Source of the DNA: Lachnospiraceae bacterium
GTDB taxonomy: Bacteria > Bacillota > Clostridia > Lachnospirales > Lachnospiraceae
NCBI GenBank assembly: GCA_017473665.1
Contig: JAFUKK010000096.1
Location: 1 to 10,796, forward strand
Reading direction: 5' to 3'
DNA: 10,796 bases
The translations under genes and the position numbers were made by a program. Shown here one piece after another: positions 7,073 through 10,796 of the stretch. The first letter of the stretch is position 1, and each line of letters opens with the position of its first letter. Under the pieces are notes generated by a model. That model was not told the origin of the DNA and did not search any database. It saw only the letters and a list, made by a program, of their open reading frames with translations.

Positions 7073-8785
7073 ATGAGCAGAAAAGAAAAAGCGAATATTT
7101 CAGGCATATTATTATTGTTTGCCCTGCTGGCATCGTTGCCTTTATTAAGAAATACTCTTTTGTCAGCACCGGTGTTGACCCACGATACTTTTTTTCATAC
7201 CCAGAGAATCTGGTCCCTTAAGAACGCTTTATTGGAGGGGCAGTTCCCTGTAAGAATTTATACTGAGATTTATAATGGTTATGGTTATGGTGCGCCCTTG
7301 TACTATCCGGACATTCTTTTATATATTCCGGCGGTGCTTTGTATATTAGGAGTACCCTTGGCCACCAGCTATAATATTTTCATGATACTTGCTAATGTGG
7401 CTACTGTTGGGATTGCTTATTATTCATACAGTTATATTATAAAGTCCAAAATCATGGGAGTTATTGCCACAGGGCTCTATACGCTATCTACCTATCGCTT
7501 GCTGGATATGTATACCAGAGGTGCAGTAGGAGAACTGCTGGCATTGGTATTTGCGCCCTTGGTGCTCTGTGGTCTCATTATGTTAAAGCGAGGAGACTAC
7601 CATAAATGGTGGGTAGTGGCATTGGCCTATACAGGAGTGGTTCAGTCCCATATTCTTTCCTTTGTAATGCTGGCAGGTATGGGGGTACTGTATGCAGTCT
7701 TTCATTGGAAGCGTTTTTTGAATGGGAAAGCCATACTTAGTGTAGTAAAAGCCGGAGGGCTCTGGCTATTGTTAAATGCCTGGTTCCTGTTACCTTTTTT
7801 GAAGGCTATGAAGGAACTGCCGGTGTGGGGGAACCCAAGCTTCTGGAAGACAGGGGCCAGTCCTGTGCAGTTGTTTGATTTGTTCTTACCTTCTGTAATA
7901 GGGACGGAGGTATTTGGTGGAGATATTACAAAGTCCATTCCCAAGACTCCCGGTGTGTTATTGTTGATAGGACTTTCGATGTTATTGGTTGCATTGGTAG
8001 TGCATAGGAATCAGCTCAAGGAAGTCAAATGGCGGATATTAGGCTACACACTTCCGGGTATACTGGCAGTGCTGATGGTTACCAATCTGTTTCCCGGGGG
8101 GATTGTGCAGAAGATACCGGGGCTACGAGGACTTTTCCCCAAGTTCCAGTTCATGTGGCGATTTAATGTGCTGGCAATTCTATTCTTAAGCATTGCAGCT
8201 GCCTATGGATTTTACTATCTCTTTGTGGCAGGTGCTGCGCACAAGCAGCGTTGGCTGGTAGTTATCAGTGGGGTGACTATTGCTTTTGGATTGATATATA
8301 TCAGTCAATTTATGAAGCAGGCCAGTGAGTTTACCAATGAAGAAGTGGTACAGTATGGTTATATGGATATGCTGTATCTGCGCCCGGGCTTCAGTTATCT
8401 CACAGAGGGGCAGATAGAGAGTAATGAAAAAAATATACAGTACTCAGCATATGTTCATGAAAAGGGCAGGGTTTCCTGCCAAATAGATTCTGTTACACCG
8501 GTGTCTAAGGAGCAAGATATCTATATAGATGTGCCGCTGACCTATTACACAGGGTATCAGGCACGCTTGGATGGTCAACCGGTGGCTGTAACCTATAGCG
8601 AAAAAGGTGTGGTGCGCGTGTATTTGCCGGAAGGCTGTCCGGGGGGAAAACTGGAAGTATTTTATGAGGATGGTTTGGTAGTAAAGCTTGCCAATGTGAT
8701 GTCCCTGTTGACATGGATGGGATTCTTAGCAGTAAGGATAATTCCGGGTATAAGAAAGAGAATAACGAAAGAAGCACAGACGTAG
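7073..8785 (+). CDS. Polytopic membrane protein, GT-C/YfhO-like (6-pyruvoyl-tetrahydropterin synthase-related domain type)
   Basis: This 570-residue integral membrane protein has about ten to twelve hydrophobic segments, spread over residues 11-245, 293-340 and 363-412, with a final one at about 540-557. The first outer loop holds HDTFFHTQRIWSLKNALLEG (37-56), followed by NGYGYGAPLYYPDILLYIPA. With TRGAVGELLALVFAPLV (148-164), these are hallmarks of the PF10131-type family. Despite its name that family is not a pterin enzyme: it belongs with the GT-C fold proteins that use polyprenyl-linked sugars, such as YfhO. An extracytoplasmic domain at about 435-535 contains DVPLTYYTGYQARLDG, as in YfhO-like C-terminal regions. 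The likely role is adding sugars to an envelope polymer, lipid or protein on the outer face; donor and acceptor are unknown. The start follows AGGA (7062-7065), 16 bases after the zinc-ribbon gene. It is last in the unit. Confidence 0.8.
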   Translation: MSRKEKANISGILLLFALLASLPLLRNTLLSAPVLTHDTFFHTQRIWSLKNALLEGQFPVRIYTEIYNGYGYGAPLYYPDILLYIPAVLCILGVPLATSYNIFMILANVATVGIAYYSYSYIIKSKIMGVIATGLYTLSTYRLLDMYTRGAVGELLALVFAPLVLCGLIMLKRGDYHKWWVVALAYTGVVQSHILSFVMLAGMGVLYAVFHWKRFLNGKAILSVVKAGGLWLLLNAWFLLPFLKAMKELPVWGNPSFWKTGASPVQLFDLFLPSVIGTEVFGGDITKSIPKTPGVLLLIGLSMLLVALVVHRNQLKEVKWRILGYTLPGILAVLMVTNLFPGGIVQKIPGLRGLFPKFQFMWRFNVLAILFLSIAAAYGFYYLFVAGAAHKQRWLVVISGVTIAFGLIYISQFMKQASEFTNEEVVQYGYMDMLYLRPGFSYLTEGQIESNEKNIQYSAYVHEKGRVSCQIDSVTPVSKEQDIYIDVPLTYYTGYQARLDGQPVAVTYSEKGVVRVYLPEGCPGGKLEVFYEDGLVVKLANVMSLLTWMGFLAVRIIPGIRKRITKEAQT

Positions 8786-8790
8786 AAGAA

Positions 8791-8828
8791 AACGCTCTTC
8801 CGAAAAGAAGGGCGGTTCTCATATTTTG
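8791..8828 (+). terminator. Possible terminator at the end of the EAL operon
   Basis: AACGCTCTTC (8791-8800) pairs with GAAGGGCGGTT (8807-8817) around a CGAAAA loop. The stem has one bulged G and one G-U pair. The following tail, CTCATATTTT, is only moderately T-rich, so this is weaker than the other terminators in the window. It lies six bases past the stop codon of the membrane protein gene. Confidence 0.65.
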
Positions 8829-8869
8829 GTAAACAAGTGTTAATAAAAAGTGCATATTATTCTAAAAAG

Positions 8870-8878
8870 TGATATAAT
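8870..8878 (+). promoter_or_regulatory. Extended -10 promoter of the CobL-like gene
   Basis: TGATATAAT is a perfect TATAAT (8873-8878) with a TG one base upstream. The -35 region is weak (GTGCAT, 17 bases upstream). The ATG used lies 35 bases downstream, behind an AAGGGGG ribosome binding site. The position of this promoter argues against a longer reading starting at 8850. Confidence 0.65.
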
Positions 8879-8912
8879 ATACCCAAGACTATTACATCAA
8901 GGGGGCCTTACT

Positions 8913-9824
8913 ATGGAACAGCAGATTTTTACCAACGAAGTCATTTTATCCTGGCTGCAGTATTATGCCAAAAACACTACTCTGGATTTGGAGCATGTGA
9001 AGATTATTGACATTACCAAAAAGAATAAGAATATTATTCCCACCGTGGAGGCGCACAAAACCACTATGGTATTCACCAATGCGGGCATTGATGATATTTT
9101 CTATCGTCTGTGGAATGCAGGACTGGGCGAATGTGACGTGTGGTACAATGAGGGCTCTGACCCTTCCGGCGAGATTCTCCACCAGAAGGTGAAGGATATG
9201 ATAGACCGTGGCATCAATGCTTCCGCAGGTATGCTGATTATCAATCCCAATGCCCGGAATACTGCCAAGATTGGTCTCAGCAATGAGATGTTCCAGCGAG
9301 GTTCCATTCAATATGTGGGCAGTGAGATTCGTGCGATTATCCTGAATAAGATGAGAGTGGACCCTCAGGATGACATCGTAGTCATTGGAGGTGCCAGTAT
9401 CGCTATTGAGGCAGCGTTAATGGCTCCCGAAGGTTCTGTAACAGCTGTAGAGTACAGTCATCAGGATCGTGCCACCTTGGCAGATAATGTGGCTCATTTT
9501 GATTTACATAATGTAAAAATTATTGACCATGTGAATGCAGAGAGCATGAAGGAGTGTCCCGTACCTTCTCTGGTATTTTTGGTAGCATCTGCCAGCACAG
9601 AGCAGGAGCTGGCCTATTTGACAGGTATCAATCCTGATATCAATGTGGTGATTTATACACTGGATTTCAAGGTGGCTGCCGGCATGACAGATATTTTACA
9701 GGGACTGGGCTTTATGGATATCAATACCATTCAGGTATCCGTTGCCAAGCTAAGTAGTAAGAATACTTTTAAGCAGGAGCCTGCGCCATGGATTATTACA
9801 GCCAGAAGCAGTAATAATGCATAG
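8913..9824 (+). CDS. CbiE/CbiT (CobL)-like precorrin-6Y methyltransferase homologue, shortened and with a degenerate SAM site
   Basis: This is a 303-residue soluble protein. Residues about 48-112 (MVFTNAGIDDIFYRLWNAGLG, a WYNEGSDPSGEI stretch, then MLIINPNA) correspond to the second half of CbiE, the precorrin C5-methyltransferase. The first half, with its glycine-rich SAM loop, is absent. Residues about 125-290 follow CbiT, the C15-methyltransferase/decarboxylase: a VGSEIRAIILNKM helix, then the core strand, then SVTAVE with Glu180 where SAM ribose is usually bound. The canonical DIGAGTG loop is replaced by VVIGGASIA (156-164), losing the Asp and most glycines. True CobL proteins are about 400 residues, and no other cobalamin gene is nearby. 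The ATG at 8913 is chosen because AAGGGGG is spaced seven bases from it. It may be a repurposed or inactive relative; the family assignment comes from motif memory. Confidence 0.75.
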   Translation: MEQQIFTNEVILSWLQYYAKNTTLDLEHVKIIDITKKNKNIIPTVEAHKTTMVFTNAGIDDIFYRLWNAGLGECDVWYNEGSDPSGEILHQKVKDMIDRGINASAGMLIINPNARNTAKIGLSNEMFQRGSIQYVGSEIRAIILNKMRVDPQDDIVVIGGASIAIEAALMAPEGSVTAVEYSHQDRATLADNVAHFDLHNVKIIDHVNAESMKECPVPSLVFLVASASTEQELAYLTGINPDINVVIYTLDFKVAAGMTDILQGLGFMDINTIQVSVAKLSSKNTFKQEPAPWIITARSSNNA

Positions 9825-9862
9825 TGGACTGTGATGATTTGAATAGAAATAGCTATTATGAG

Positions 9863-9894
9863 ACCGCTTTTCCTTCCGGGAGAGCGGTTTTTTT
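9863..9894 (+). terminator. Rho-independent terminator after the CobL-like gene
   Basis: ACCGCTTTTC (9863-9872) pairs with GGAGAGCGGT (9879-9888) through ten base pairs including two G-U. The loop has six bases, and a run of T to position 9894 follows. Confidence 0.9.
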
Positions 9895-9943
9895 ATACGC
9901 TCCCTCTCGTGGTGAAAGGTGTTGGCCTTAGGTTCTGACCTGA

Positions 9944-9980
9944 CAAGAATGAGTAAAAAATATTCTTGCGGTAGTTTTTT
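9944..9980 (+). promoter_or_regulatory. Possible weak attenuator hairpin in the ABC-F leader
   Basis: CAAGAAT (9944-9950) and ATTCTTG (9962-9968) form a seven-base-pair stem with an 11-base loop, followed six bases later by a run of six T (9975-9980). The stem is A/T-rich and the T run is displaced, so it is a poor terminator by itself. Its left arm contains the ATG of the small upstream reading frame, which is what makes a regulatory role worth considering. Confidence 0.3.
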
Positions 9981-10008
9981 GGAGCTTTATCATGTAAAAT
10001 GTGTATGA
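9949..10008 (+). CDS. Candidate 19-codon upstream reading frame (leader peptide) before the ABC-F gene
   Basis: An ATG at 9949 opens a frame encoding MSKKYSCGSFLELYHVKCV and closing at TGA 10006-10008, 77 bases before the ABC-F start. There is no clear Shine-Dalgarno ahead of it (only a GACAAGA stretch), so translation is uncertain. Many antibiotic-resistance ABC-F genes in Firmicutes are controlled by a short leader peptide and ribosome stalling. That known theme is the main reason for listing it. It could equally be a chance ORF, since 19 codons is well within random expectation. Confidence 0.25.
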   Translation: MSKKYSCGSFLELYHVKCV

Positions 10009-10012
10009 CGGT

Positions 10013-10022
10013 TTACCGGTAA
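10013..10022 (+). repeat. Ten-base perfect palindrome TTACCGGTAA in the ABC-F leader
   Basis: TTACCGGTAA equals its own reverse complement. It overlaps a second dyad, CGGT-TT-ACCG (10009-10018). It could be an operator or part of a leader RNA fold. No matching copy was noticed elsewhere in the window. Confidence 0.4.
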
Positions 10023-10085
10023 GAGATCAGCATTGTAGTAACAGTAAGTGAATGTGTAATCATATAGAGGTTAGAGTGAAGGATT

Positions 10086-10796
10086 ATGAGATATCAAATT
10101 AAGCATGCGTTGGTACAATACGCAGCAGATACTATATTAGAAGATGTGAATTTTGAGGTCCACGACAAGGAGAAAATTGCTATTGTGGGCAGAAACGGCT
10201 GTGGTAAGACCACGCTGCTAAAGCTGATTGCAGGGGATATTCAGATGAATAACCCGGACAGTGATGAAGAGTGTGGCATTATCATGGCAGGGAAGCAGGA
10301 AATCGGATTCCTACGCCAGATTAGCTTCCCGGATGGAGCAGTGACAGTGGAGGAGGAGGTTAAAAAGACCTTTGCCGCTGTATTTGCTTGTGAAGCCAGA
10401 ATGGCGGAAATTGAACAGTTACTTGCCCGGGAACATGAGAACCGTCAGCTAATGAATGAATATGATGCATTGCAGAAGAAGATGGAGGCCCTACGGGGCT
10501 ATACCTGGCGGCGGGATATGGAGGTTATGTTTCAGCAGTTTGGATTTGCCCTGGAGGATTTAAAACGTCCTATTGGTAACTTCTCCGGCGGTCAGCAGAC
10601 TAAGGTAGCCTTTATCAAACTGCTACTTAGCAGACCGGATATTATGCTTCTGGATGAGCCCACCAACCATTTGGATTTACCTACCATCGAATGGCTGGAG
10701 AATTATCTGAAAAGCTATGATAAAGCTGTGATTATCGTATCCCATGACCGTATATTTCTGGATAAGATTATTGATGTGACCTATGAGATAGAATAT
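10086..10796 (+). CDS. ABC-F family ATPase, N-terminal part (3' truncated by window edge)
   Basis: The frame runs open for 237 codons to the window edge, covering the first nucleotide-binding domain of an ABC-F protein. Walker A is GRNGCGKTT (about residues 36-44), the signature is FSGGQQTK, Walker B with the family-typical tail is IMLLDEPTNHLD, and the switch His is in SHDR. There are no membrane segments, as expected for ABC-F proteins. These bind the ribosomal E site and act in translation or in protection from ribosome-targeting antibiotics. The interdomain linker and second ATPase domain lie beyond the edge, so a resistance subgroup cannot be assigned. An in-frame TGA just upstream (10077-10079) limits the start to the ATG at 10086 or later. 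The nearest Shine-Dalgarno, AAGGA, is only two bases from that ATG, which is unusually close. The opening MRYQIKHALVQYAADTILED is nevertheless a normal ABC-F N-terminus. Confidence 0.92.
   Translation, partial: MRYQIKHALVQYAADTILEDVNFEVHDKEKIAIVGRNGCGKTTLLKLIAGDIQMNNPDSDEECGIIMAGKQEIGFLRQISFPDGAVTVEEEVKKTFAAVFACEARMAEIEQLLAREHENRQLMNEYDALQKKMEALRGYTWRRDMEVMFQQFGFALEDLKRPIGNFSGGQQTKVAFIKLLLSRPDIMLLDEPTNHLDLPTIEWLENYLKSYDKAVIIVSHDRIFLDKIIDVTYEIEY

Noticed and set aside
8850..8912. Upstream ATG at 8850 for the CobL-like gene
   Set aside because: The extension lies across the extended -10 promoter, lacks a ribosome binding site and adds residues unlike the family. The ATG at 8913 has AAGGGGG at proper spacing.
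8946..9311. Minus-strand and alternate-frame ORFs over the CobL-like gene
   Set aside because: They are shadows of the main frame, with no ribosome binding site or recognisable domain.
1..10796. CRISPR arrays, tRNA or rRNA genes, transposases, phage genes, attachment sites
   Set aside because: I read through the intergenic regions on both strands and found no direct-repeat array, tRNA-like fold with CCA end, transposase motif or terminal inverted repeats. All gaps are under 300 bases.

Overview
The window looks like chromosomal DNA from a low-to-moderate GC Firmicute, most likely Lachnospiraceae (Butyrivibrio/Roseburia-like). This is inferred from strong GGAGG-type ribosome binding sites, extended -10 promoters, short U-tailed hairpin terminators, intracellular xylan-type glycosidases, a Pct-type CoA-transferase and the general style of the proteins. 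No rRNA, tRNA, CRISPR array, insertion sequence or phage gene was seen.

Layout. (1) Positions 3-416 hold the C-terminal end of a parallel beta-helix glycosidase, probably GH120 beta-xylosidase-like, closed by a hairpin terminator. (2) Positions 502-2031 (minus strand) encode a family I acyl-CoA:carboxylate CoA-transferase of the propionate CoA-transferase type. It is convergent with (1) and divergent from (3). (3) Positions 2245-3129 encode a cytoplasmic GH43 arabinofuranosidase/xylosidase-like protein. It has a Tyr where the family normally has the pKa-modulating Asp, and a stop codon just before a family-like C-terminal tail. (4) Positions 3316-3813 encode a single-gene Nudix hydrolase with its own promoter. 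(5) Positions 3924-8785 look like a four-gene operon with one good promoter and a possible terminator. It encodes a membrane-bound EAL-type c-di-GMP phosphodiesterase with a degenerate GGDEF domain, an acidic lipoprotein, a small zinc-ribbon protein, and a large polytopic GT-C/YfhO-like membrane protein. (6) Positions 8913-9824 encode an orphan CbiE/CbiT (CobL)-like protein with half of the CbiE domain missing and an eroded SAM-binding loop. (7) From 10086 to the window edge is the N-terminal part of an ABC-F ATPase, preceded by a 190-base leader with a small upstream reading frame and dyads.

How the genes fit together. Items 1 and 3 suggest breakdown of xylo-oligosaccharides inside the cell, and the CoA-transferase would serve fermentation-acid metabolism. 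The most system-like part is the EAL-lipoprotein-zinc ribbon-GT-C operon. It could couple c-di-GMP turnover to an envelope or surface-glycan function, but that link is inferred only from gene order. The other two points deserving a second look are the altered GH43 active site and the degenerate CobL-like protein, which may have lost methyltransferase activity and taken another role.
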